Position numbers and translations under genes: made by a program. Under the pieces are notes generated by a model. It saw only the letters and a program-made list of their open reading frames with translations. It was not told where the DNA came from and did no database searches. Positions 1 to 11,399 of a DNA stretch of 64,000 nt are shown here, piece after piece; positions within the stretch are counted from its first letter, which is position 1, and every line of letters begins with the position of its first letter. Source of the DNA: Strigamia acuminata (taxonomy: Eukaryota > Arthropoda > Chilopoda > Geophilomorpha > Linotaeniidae); contig OX442315.1 of NCBI GenBank assembly GCA_949358305.1, positions 17,076,427 to 17,140,426 on the forward strand, in the 5' to 3' direction.

Positions 1-3000
1 AAAGGGGAAAACTTCAATTACTGTCTCAACAAGAAAGATTACAAGCTCTACCATCAGCGTGTTCCGTTCGCGTCTTGTGATTTGTACCGTAAGCACCTAT
101 GCACATGAGGCCTTCCTTGTATGTTGTCGACAACTCTACCGCAGTCTTCTGTGCATCCACTTCTGCGAGTCGTTTTCTCTTGTCTCGAAAGAGAGGAGAA
201 TAAAACACGAGTTGAAGTCAACATTCGTTGTTCACCACTAATGCGTATTCCTTTCTCTACATGTATCTTCCTTTTTGCATGTTTTTCATTCTTTCGATTC
301 TTATTCGAGAAATTGTTGACTTGTTCAAATAGAATTTAATAAAAAGGAAATCGCACAACTTTTGAACCGAAAATAAAAATCAATTGCAACTTTATATTTT
401 CAAGATTGGTGCATCAAGTGGTGCAAAAAAAGTTGAATTTGCGTGCACGGAAAGACCGTGTAGAACGATGCTTTATAACGAGTTAAAATAGTTAAAGTTG
501 AATTTACTTGTAGCTGTATACTTCCAGCTTTTCTAACTACTACAGCACTGTCTTGCAGATCAGGGTTAGTGTAGTATGTCTGTATCAAATGATTCATGTG
601 GTTGAATGGAATGAAAAAATAGAGACCAATCAATCATACGGTAGAAATTAGAATAGCGTTTATTCGTTAAAAAAACATAAGGGGCGCTCATTTAACAGCG
701 TCATGCAAAATGACTTAAAGAAAAGCAGGGAAGCGAACATGAAAAGGGCCCTCATATTTGTTGTAGCTTATAGTCAAGTGCCCTGGTCTAAAAATATCAG
801 GTGCCCCTTGTACCTTGTCATAATTGAAATGGGAACAAGTTACATATATTGCATATTTACAAAGACTTTTCATACGAGGTGCCCAATGTTTAAGGTGGCC
901 CTGCTTAGGGCCTTGTGATACCTACAGTAAAGCCGGCTCTGACTACAAGGAATTCCGAAAGAAAAAAGGTTCACTTTTAAAAAACAATCTCCACAATGCC
1001 TTTACAACATCATACATTTAAACTAAACAAGCGATATAAAACAATATAAAGATATTATTGTTTAATTTCCACACATTGATATATTTTTCCATATTTTTCC
1101 ACCATTAGCTGAATTATTAGAATTTTTTTTGGGGTTTCGATCCACAGAATAAACTTTCTATCTCTCAAAGGATACTCTCGAAAGATACTCGCAGATATTT
1201 ATGTTTAGTAATGACTTTCCCTATGGCATTTGTTCCTCTATTTTATCCCATTTCAATCCCTCTAGTCCAGGGCTTCTTAAACTTTTTCCCCTTTTTCCCC
1301 TTTTTTGTCCGAGAAGTTTGTACGCGACCCCGGGTATATGAGTGTACATATAAATAAATCAAATATTTGCACAACCCCTTCCTGCCCTCTAGTCATTAAA
1401 ATATACACGCCTCAAAGGAATTTATCCGCTGTCCTCTTCTTCGAGTTTGAACAAATGAATAAATAATTTCTACAGCTCTCCATTTTCACTTAATTCCCTC
1501 CATTAATAATTAACCCATTTAAATTGTTAGTTTTCACATTAATCAATCGATTCCCCATTACCACTATTAGTTTTAACAATGAATTCTTTGATTTGCCATT
1601 CCGCCGACAAAAATATCACAAATACCATAAATTCCAAAATCCAAACAATAAGCGACATGATTATTTAATTAAATAAACGCAACGAATGAGTCTAAACCGC
1701 GAGAGAAACTTTAATCGTGCTACTTCCATTCTGTGATTGACAGACGAAACCCTGAGACAAAAGCTTCGAAAAACCAATTTAACCTTATCAAGCGCCTTAT
1801 ACAGACACTTATCGCGCAGCTGAGACTTCAAAAGCACGCAATCAAACAATGGGATTAGAGGAGTAGAAGTGTCTTGAGCCCATTGTTTTTTTGCTTATGA
1901 AATGAACTGTGGGTGGTGCACGAGTTGAACTGTTGCAAAACTCGCACTCTAAATTTAATGCCATTACAGTAATTGTTTACTTTGAGCAGCATCTCTAACA
2001 GCATTTGTCGACTTGGATTGTAAATTGAAATTCAAACTGGCCACTTAAAATATATTGCTCAGGTGTGCGAGTCTTAGCGAATACTCGTCGACGATCATTA
2101 ACGAAATGGAAACCGGACTTGTTAAGCTAAAGTCTAAGGAAGGGAATTTGCCTTGGGACTTTAGTATTTCTCCGACGGAAACTTGATAACTGCAAGCGTA
2201 ACTAATTACGTAAAAGCGTCGTTATTTTTATTTTATTTTTTTCTCACTCTCGTTCTCTCTCTCGCGGGTGAAAGCTGCAAAAATGCTCGCTAAGAAATGG
2301 GACCATTAAGCGGTCTCTTGATAACCGGTCGACCGCTCTTTGCCACGCACCTTTCATCGCTCGGCAGCCGAGTGATTTAGTTCCCGCAGCGTAAAACACA
2401 AAAATCTTAGTAACGTTCAATTAATCGTTAAATTTGGGGAAAATAATTAGGTTTCCAAGGTCGAGCCAATTAAATGCATGAATAATAAACAGCTCGTTAG
2501 TGATGTGTTTTCGATTCGTCATAAAATTTTTTATTTTCCGTCTTTGAGGCACGTCTGAACTGGAGATAAAATAAGTAAGTGTTGATGCTCATCGATTCGT
2601 CGTTGGGGGACTCGTCTTTCACGAATGAGGTGCGCAACTGTCTAAGTAAATGGGTGTAATCAGCTGTAAAACGATACTTGAAAATCGAGGTGTTGATACC
2701 TCTTCCATATCAATATTTTTTCTTTCTCTTTTTTCCTTTTTTCTTCACAGGTGACATCTTCTGTTGGGGAAATAATCATTTACGCTCTCCTATCAGCAGC
2801 TGCTGAAATAGCAGGGGGTTCTCAAATTTACACAACGATTAAAGTTAAAGCAACACAGATTCCTTGAAACATATTTCATCGTGCACTCGTGGGAAGTAAA
2901 AAAAACCTCAGAAAACGACTATTAGAAATAATAAATGTTTCATCTGTAATGAATTTTTTTTTTTTTGGATTTTTTTTTTTGGAGGTAGAGGAGATTTGAA

Positions 3001-5310
3001 ATGACGCATTTGATCCGGCGGATGGCAACTGTTTGTCAAATCTTTTAAATTATTTTTTCTTCTCTTATTGCCATAAAAAAATTTGAAATTAAAATTGAAA
3101 CTATAATTCTTGAGGCTGAGTTTCTACATATAGAATCAATTTGAGAACTTGGATGTTGTTCGGAATTTAATATTTAATATTTTTTTTTTAAGATAAAGAA
3201 TTTGTTTTTTTTTAAAAAAATTAATTTAATTTTGTAATATTCGAATTGAGTTTGCAAATAATAAAAAAATGCAATAAAGTTTGAGTTAACATCATAAGTT
3301 ATCTGTAAATTCAAGTAACCAGCATAAATAGAACTGAATTTGCTCATTTATTTCGTATAAAACGTTGGTAATGAAGAAATGTTGCCTACAAACTGGACAG
3401 TTAAAATTGTCTGGTGTAATTGGAAATGAGTAATTAAGATAAATCACTTCCAGTAACAGCAGATTAAAAAGTATTCAAACTATATTCTAATACTGTTTGA
3501 TGGTAGCATTTGCATAATTGTGGTGTCATAGTGAGCTTCACACACACTTAAATTTAAATTACTTTCTTTGTGTTTTTTTCTTCTTCTTTTTAATCGCACG
3601 CAAAATATAGCTGATAGAACAATGATTTAACGTATTCCAATAATTTGTGAATAGAATTGCAGCGCTTACCACACTAATCTGAACTCCTACACAATAAAAT
3701 TATAAATAGGCATTAATTAAACAAGCAAAATACGTACAAATTAAACAAATTATCAACAGATCAATACCGTAGTTTGGCTTGACCTGCGATCTTTTCTGGA
3801 CTGACTTACTCGGTATGTGTATACAGATTTGCTGTTTTTAGTACGATATACGGTACTGTAATTGTTCAATGTTTTTAAAGTGTAAACAGCTGACTTTTTG
3901 TAGCTTTTTGGGGTTATTTGAAGGAAGGGAAAAATGATGTACACCCTTTAACATAAAAATAGTCCCATTCCAGCTTGAAGCTCACCTGCAGAATGAGCGT
4001 TTCCGGCTGCATCCACCAGATAGTGCAAAAACTCACTGATAAGTTGTGACAAATTGACATTTAAATAATGTCACACAAACATCTAAACCCATGATGTAAA
4101 GGTGATTGTGTTACAAATCAGAAAGTGACCAGTATTGGTCCGTTAAAAGAATGTCGAAGCGCAAGTGGCACCTCCAGTGTCACAAACCAACAATTTTGGA
4201 TGGCAATTAATAAATGCCATCGCTCCGTGTGTCACAAGCATGATGGGTCGCAGTTTGATGCGTCAGATTGACATATAGTCACCTTGATGTTAGAAAAGAA
4301 AGTAAGAAGTTGTTTAAATTTAAACGATATTTACAAAACGTGATTCCGACCCTTGCCGCTCATCATTTCTATTCTTATTAATGACATAAATGGCATAAAT
4401 ACTAAACAAAACAAGGAAATAGTTTTTTACCAAAGGCCTTTAGCTCTTGCAATCATCATCAGTGGTGTTTTATTTAATCACAAACACAAATAGTCATTTA
4501 TGACTTTGATCGTCATTGCCTGAAGTCTGTAAGTCCCTCCAATCCAGTTTGACATTTGACAGATGATGTTCTGTTGAGAGTCCTGGTCAGTGCGTACACA
4601 TGTGTAGTGGTCAGTGCACCTGAACGGCAATCTGAAGGCCTGCGGTTTCATTCTCCGTCCTTTAATTCCATCAGAATTCGGACAGTTTTTTTTCCTGTAT
4701 TTATTTATTTATTATATATTGCTTCAGCAAACAATTTTTCAAATTGCACAAAATGTTTATTTAATTTTTGTAAATTTAGTTGTTTACTCATTTTATTAAT
4801 TATAAAATCTGTCAGCATTTATTTTATTAAAGACCAGTTTACATCAAGTATGCACCAAAGCGTACCATTTCATAATGTATTTTTTGTCAACTTTGGCACA
4901 AGCCATTATGAACCCCTGGCTGGGCGCTTCGCGCTCCAGTTGATGGACGATAATTACAGTGAAGGCATTTTTTGTCCTCGCTATATCCTATATGACACAA
5001 AAGCCTAAAGTGCTTGTTGTATTCCAGTATTTACTGGAATGTATTTCCTCTTGTTATTTTTATTCACAAAAAAGAAAAATTCATTCTGTGTTATGTTATG
5101 TAGTAGCAGAAACAACTTTCAGTTTAAATTTGCGCAGATCTGAGTTAATTCCGTGCTAAAAGATACTTTAATTTGCGCATATAGTTGCGCATTTAGGTAT
5201 TAACAATCCAATCTACGTATAATATGCTTACAGCGACAATACGCACGCAGCAACATATTGTTTCTACTTTCTTTTGTTTAGATAAACGTTGCGTACAATC
5301 AGTCGTCATT
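1..5310. other. AT-rich non-coding stretch
   Basis: I see no gene here. Reading frames are short and of low complexity. The only gene-like signal is a strong polypyrimidine tract with an acceptor at 2750, described separately. T-runs are common near 2950 and 3180. The stretch 4556-5008 has an open frame of 150 codons without family resemblance or codon character. Confidence 0.5.
2751..2869 (+). other. Possible orphan terminal exon
   Basis: A 30-base pyrimidine tract ending TTCACAG is followed by an open frame of 38 codons (VTSSVGEIIIYALLSAAAE and on) ending in TGA. It looks like the last exon of a plus-strand gene, but no upstream exon is seen and the peptide matches nothing I know. Confidence 0.15.
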
Positions 5311-5880
5311 TACCATGTTTACATGTACCCAGTTATCTGGATAAGTGAAAATGCAAATTTTACTTTTCTGGAAAACTGATCATGTAAACAAATCAGTTTT
5401 CTAGAAAAGACAGACTTATCTGGAAAACTAAATTCCAGTTGTACGAGCTAGATTTTGGGTGTTTTGCGCATTAAAAACTGCATGTAAACACCCGTGCATG
5501 CGAAAATTCAAAAACTTGGATCGAGATATCGTCGAATCGTTGGAGTAAAAATACGTTAGGCCTACATACCAACGACATTTGGTACCGAAATCAATGTGAA
5601 ATCAGCTAAAACCACCATTTTTGGGATCAGAATTTGCATATTAGGCACCATTGCAAAGATTCGAGCAAAAACCTCTTTCCTAACCACCATTTCATTTGTT
5701 TGGCTGAAATGGATCAACAGCCATTTTGTTGTTCCAGATAATCAAAGGGCAGTATGGGTAATTCTCGTATGACGTCATGTTTACCAGAAAACTAACATCA
5801 TGTAAACGCAAACGGTTATCCAGATAAATAAAATCCGAATATTCACTTATCTGGAAAACTGTAACCATGTAAACATGGTA
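5311..5880. mobile_element. MITE-like inverted-repeat element with TACCATGTTTACATG ends
   Basis: The left end TACCATGTTTACATG is exactly inverted at the right end (CATGTAAACATGGTA), and similarity continues inward with CAGATAAGTG. Inside, the words ATCTGGAAAACT and CATGTAAAC recur several times on both strands, as subterminal repeats do. There is no coding capacity, so it would depend on another element's transposase. Confidence 0.75.
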
Positions 5881-8350
5881 ATTGTCCATGTACGCGCGCT
5901 CTGGTCACACATAATTACACATAATTACACACGTCCAAGCGATATTTACCCAACTCGCACACGCCATCCCTTTAATTTAGTGCAATGACAAACTGACTGC
6001 CATGCAAAGTTGCAAACTCCAGCATCCACCATCATTTATCGGCTCCTTTCACAACTTAAGCGTTCAACAGGTAAACAATACTACCTTTAGTTCGATGCCT
6101 TCATCCTGTTTCCCCCATGATAGGGCCCAAGCCATTTCTTTCCTCGTGTTCTCTTAATAAACAACATTCGGTGGCAAAGCTTTAGAAACAGCTACATTGC
6201 AACTTATACTTCTGATAAAGAAGATTTATATTTTTTCTTCTAAGGAAAAAAAGAAAAATCGGCTTTTAAAGCAATTTCTTTTCTCGCCCGACCTTTTTTT
6301 CTTCTTTCTTTTTCCTTTCCTTCTCGTCGTCATTCACTGATTGTCTTTGACTGGGGGTTCGTGCCCTTCTTGAGGAAAAAAGGTACCTACCCTCCACATT
6401 GTCATCTGAAGAGACCATTTCTCACCAAAACAGCAAATTGAATTCTTTCTTCCACTTCCTTCCATCTCGAAAAATGAATGCACGATTATGGGACGTCGTC
6501 CATCGATAACTGAACTCCACCTTTTCTATTCTATTCTTCTTATACTTTCAAAGTTGTAAAGCATAGAAACAGGGGACCAAACGACCAAATCCCAAAAGCC
6601 TCCAATCGTATTTTTTTTCCTCCTTCTTCCTTCCTTCCTTCCTTCTTTTTTTCTCCTTTTTCACTTGAGTTTAAATGAAGGATAATTTAGATACGTGCGC
6701 CTCAAGTTTAACTTATAATTTGCGTATTTCGTTCCGCTCTCCCCTGGCTTTTTATTTATTCATTTCTCAAAACGTTCCATTTTACTGAATCCAGTCACGC
6801 CTGCTCTGGTCGTTAGATGTGCGCGTGGGGTTTTTGTTTTATATTTTTTTATAGTGTTAGAGCCCAAACAGGCGTGTCCTCGACTATAATTGGCTTACAC
6901 CTGCCCTTTATTATCACCATAACAACATTTTACTACTTTCAACACTCGCCTTGTATTATAACGAAGCTGTCGTGTTTCCACCAAGTCGGCATCGGGATAC
7001 AAAGGGGTAAGCCCCAGCCTCGTGTTTTGATTGGCGTTCTTTATGTCTCTATCCGAGGGCGATCGTTGTTGTGTGCAACGTCCTCGAAAAAAGGGCATTT
7101 TTTTTCCCATCGTCGTGTGCACGACATTCCACAATTGGGTAATCAGCGACGCCTTCCAGTTACTATTTGCTTCTTATTGTGCTATTCACTGGCACCAGAT
7201 GTCGCATCCATCAGACACAAGAAAATTTGAAGGAGGTCGTGCCGGCCTCGAACGGCAAAGTGTTTTCTTCCGCCTGATGAAATCTCAACCCCTCGTGTGT
7301 GTTGCGTGAAAACATTTGAACCGAGCAAAATTTCCTTCCAATTTTTTCTTCCTCTTTCTCTTCATCCAAAGAAACCCCCTCCCATTTACTTCTCTCTTCT
7401 TTTTTTGTTTAAACACAGATGGAGGTTCAAACAGTGTTGAAACAGACTAATAAAAAAAAGGCGTTGATTAGGAAAAAAGAGAACTTGCCAGCAAATCGCG
7501 CAAAGCTTAATTTGGTCCTGGGAGAGTCACTCGCGAGCTCTCGTTATAAGTGCAAATGAACACGTGGCAGCAGCAAAAAGGGAAGCGTAAATGCGCCTTC
7601 AATCTTTTTGCCACTGATAAATGGGTTGCACATGCAATTACGCTTAAGTAGAAACGACCTTTACACAAATTCGATAGGTGCATTTGAAAATAGAAACACA
7701 TCCAAATTGCATTTTAAGTGTGTTTCGTTTGCACGTACACCTACATACTGCTTTCATTTTTTCACTATTCTGCACCAGATTACCTCATATTGCGCAATAG
7801 ATCAGATCGCGCGAGATTGTTGCATGAGTGAAGAGATCAGAAGCAAGATTGCTACGGCAAAGCGCTTCGCCTCTTCACAGCGAATTTGTCATGCAAAATA
7901 AGCTCAAATTCGTGCCTAAACCACCAAGGATTTTCAATGATCAACTAGAATTATCGATAATCTGCGAACGTAACTGTGAAATGCCGTGTATCACTTGTGG
8001 TGTTGCTACTAATGTCCCAGCAGTGCCGGTCTTAGCAATTGCGGGGCCTAATTTGGTCCATTTTCACGAGGCCTCCTGGGAATGCTGTAACTGCAAATTT
8101 GCAGAACTGTTTGTAAATGACCTTTTTTTCCTTCTGCTTTTTTGCTTGGGCCTGGGCGACTTGAAATTCCACACACCACAAAGAAACTCCCTTTAGCAAA
8201 CTGTTGGACCCCTATTGCGGAGTACACGTCGACACGAGGCTCAATTGAGTTAAATTGGCACAATTGCCTCAAGGCCGATCCTGTGTATCAGTGGTGTCGC
8301 TACTCTGGCATTAAGCGCAGTTAAGCGACATAATATCCATATTACCCTGT
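5881..8350. other. Non-coding stretch
   Basis: No supported gene. There is a TTCC-rich pyrimidine run at about 6620-6660. Reading frames between 6800 and 8330 overlap on both strands and show no protein family. Confidence 0.5.
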
Positions 8351-8533
8351 TTTGAGGGTATGTCCTAAAATGCGAGTTTGACCAAATCGGAGGATCTGAT
8401 TGGCTGGTCCTTTTTATGGAATGCCATAAAAGTCGAATTCCTTCTAGAAAATTGGGGATTGTTTTATCCAGCAGATAATTTGAATTATCCGGCATGCTAG
8501 TCAGACTCATAATTTTAGGGCATACCCTCCAAA
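8351..8533. mobile_element. Short MITE with GAGGGTATGYCCTAAAAT ends
   Basis: Left TTTGAGGGTATGTCCTAAAA and right (inverted) TTTGGAGGGTATGCCCTAAAA match over about 30 bases including GAGTYTGAC. Length is 183 bp with no coding capacity. Confidence 0.7.
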
Positions 8534-8652
8534 GCTAGGTAATAAGGCACCTTGTTCACACCATATTTGAGCAAGCCAATCATTTGACCCTAGTTCTGAT
8601 TATTAGTGTAAATACATGTATTCCAAAATTATCTCGTTTAAAAATGTTTAAA

Positions 8653-9390
8653 CACTAGGCGCATTCGAAAAGTCATTAAAACGAGTGTAAACGTGTTTAC
8701 ACTCGTTTTCACACGACATTTACACGAATTAATTCGTGTAAATGTCGTGTAAACTGGTTAAACGGAAACGGCCTGTACGCCACGTTTCCGTTTAAAATCT
8801 CCGTGCAACGAGTTTTCTCGTTGAAATCGGGTCTTGCTGGCAGCCATCTTGGATTTTCGTTAGATCGGTTGGAACGATGTCGATCGCAAGAACAATTTTT
8901 TAGCAGGTATTAGCCGCATTCTTGCGATCGAATGCGACCGATGTTCGATCGCATTTGTACGATCGAATACGGCCGACGTTCGACCGACGTTCGGCCGCAT
9001 TTGTACAATCGAATGCGGCCGACGTTCGGCCGACGTTCGGCCGCGTTTGTGCGATCTAATGCGGCCGGTGTTCGGCCGCATTTGTGCGATTGAGGCGGCT
9101 GTTCAGCCGATTCCCGTTCGGAAATAAATATTAATAATACAAATAATTAAAATAAATTTACATTTTATAATCATGTTTTTATAATCTCCTGTTTTTTTTT
9201 AGAGTAAAAAACAACAATAATGACTATGGTTATTATTTGGACTAATTTAATATTTACACTTGAATTTACACTACTGAATTTTACACAGAAATTTATTTTG
9301 AAACTCGAAAATTGGGTCGTTTAACTTGAAATTTACACTACCAGTTGCACTGGTCGTTTAGTGCAAATTACTTTTCGAATGCGCCTACTG
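8653..9390. mobile_element. Palindrome-rich MITE with CASTAGGCGCATTCGAAAAG ends
   Basis: The ends CACTAGGCGCATTCGAAAAG and, inverted, CAGTAGGCGCATTCGAAAAG match. Inside are a 15-bp inverted repeat around GT (8678-8709), a perfect 40-bp palindrome (8711-8750), and GC-rich repeats of CGGCCGACGTTC at about 8930-9080. A related end occurs at 35442-35865, and fragments resembling the left end occur near 10517 and 12155. Confidence 0.75.
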
Positions 9391-9392
9391 TG

Positions 9393-9540
9393 TTTTTGGA
9401 CTAAAATGTCGATTTGTTGGACTAAAATGTCGATTTTTGGACTAAAATGTCGATTTTTGGACTAAAATGTCAATTTTTGGACTAAAATGTCGATTTTAGG
9501 ACTAAAATGTCGATTTTTGGACTAAAACATTAATTCTGAG
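9393..9540. repeat. Tandem array, about 20-bp unit (GGACTAAAATGTCGATTTTT)
   Basis: Seven copies of a 19-21 bp unit with few changes, starting directly after the right end of the palindrome-rich MITE at 9390. Confidence 0.9.
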
Positions 9541-10986
9541 CTAAATCCGTTGATTTTCATAACATTGCAATGACAAACTTGCATTCCAGCAAGCCATTTC
9601 TCCTACTTTCACCCCTAAGGCTAGTCTAAGTTAAGACTTCATTCGATAAAGAAATGAGAGACGGGCACGTATTTGTAAACGTTTTGCTTAAGGGCAGAAA
9701 ATCACAGCAAATCAACATGAACATTCGTCCTCACCACTTAAACCCACAAGCAAGAAAACTGCTACAACTTCTCAGTAACCCTCCAAAGATGTTGCTGATA
9801 ACATAACTAAGCACGCTAAGGGAAGATTGAGGTCAAGATACAAAAGTGGCAACTTGTCTCCAACTTGTAGCTGCCCGGTGTTTGCGGATGGCACTACGCC
9901 ACAGTTGGTTAGAGATTGCCACAAGCAGAAGCATCTGTTTTAAATGCGGCGAAGGCTCGACTTGGCCAACCTGCTTCAAGTACACAAGAGACAGAAACGT
10001 GCATGTCTAACCTGGTTTCATCTTGCCCATAGAGGTTTTTGAAGGCACTCAAAATCAAATCTTTGAAAAATGTTGTATTGTGTTGTCTACCCCGTCAAAA
10101 AATGAGTGGTCTATCTTTAAGACAGAAAAATTGTTTCCCACCGAAGGAAAAAAATCGTTTCCCAGCACAAGTATTGTATTTATATTTTTTCTTGTATCCG
10201 CCATGTAACTTAAAGAAACATTGACAGGTAGCTTTAAACATTTTCCATTTATTTTATAGCAATTACTTCCAAGAGATTTAACAGGCATTGCTTTTTTAGA
10301 AACTTAGCATTAATTACCGTGTAGAAATTATGCAATGTTACATTACACTTTACTGCCGGAAGGAATCAGGCTTTCTTTTTTATTTTATCTACGAATAAGT
10401 ATGAAGACTTTATTAAAAAGTCGATTATGGCTTTCCGAAATTCTAGTTTCTTATAATGAAACCTAATTTGAACATTTTATTTTCTTATTTCCTAAAGAAA
10501 GATGTGTGTGCAAGAGTAGGCACATTCATACGGTCATTAAACGAAAATAAAACATTTAAATGCAAATCGGATTTTTAACATGTGAAACAAGTGGGTTACA
10601 TGTGTGTTAATGTTTTACACACATTTAATGACTTAATGTACACACTGACTGTCAGTAGTGCAAATTATTACAAGGATTAGTTGCATTAAGGACGTCCCTG
10701 GAATGTCCTGTGCTTTGTAGAAAAGCAGAAAATTGTGGTGATCTCAAATTCAGTTCCTAGCGGTAAGGAATGTTTCTAAAAATTATTATATTTTGGAAAA
10801 ATGTATCAATTTATTTTTCTATTTTTTCCCAATTCTTTAGTGAGATGCTAATTGCACCAAGTGGGGAGTTGCCATGGTGATTTGGGTTGCTTACATGCTT
10901 ACAGAATGTGGGAGAAAAATTATGGGTGGAATTTCAGTCTAACTTTGTAAATCCAACATGAAATACTCACTTATCAACCCTGAATC
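9541..10986. other. Non-coding stretch
   Basis: No gene seen. A fragment with GGCACATTCATACGGTCATT near 10517 resembles the end of the 8653-9390 element. Confidence 0.5.
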
Positions 10987-11399
10987 TATACTCTGGCTTA
11001 TCGTAAGTGGGTACCCAGTTCCTATTGGCCGAGCCATTTTACTGGTGTAAGTATACATGAAAATAGGCCAAAATACATGTTGAGTGCTTGCCAGACAAAA
11101 CAATCAATCATAAAATTCAAAAAATGGTTGCTTTCCTGACTTAGTAACCAATAAACTAAACGAACTGAACAAACAGATATTTTGAAAAAATAACAGCACA
11201 AAACATTGCTTTATGGTTTCCTAAAACATTTTATTAGTAAATAATAGCAAATTAACATCATTTCAACCATTACAATGATCACACAAATGTAAAACACAAC
11301 CAAACTACATTTCCTGCTGGTAATATAAAGGCAGCAGTTAGGAGTAAACAGGCTCGTCCAATAGGAACTGGGTAACCACTTACGATAAGCCAGAGTATA
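10987..11399. mobile_element. Foldback MITE, TATACTC family, copy 1
   Basis: The arms of about 60 bp begin TATACTC and run through TGGCTTATCGTAAGTGG to CCTATTGGCCGAGCC; the right arm is the inverse with few mismatches (GAGTATA at 11393-11399). The centre is AT-rich and non-coding. Similar architecture occurs at 33540 and 36178 with different arm interiors. Confidence 0.85.

Noticed and set aside
4556-5008. Open frame of 150 codons
   Set aside because: AT-rich, phenylalanine- and isoleucine-rich by base composition, with no splice or family support; it also does not begin with a favourable start.
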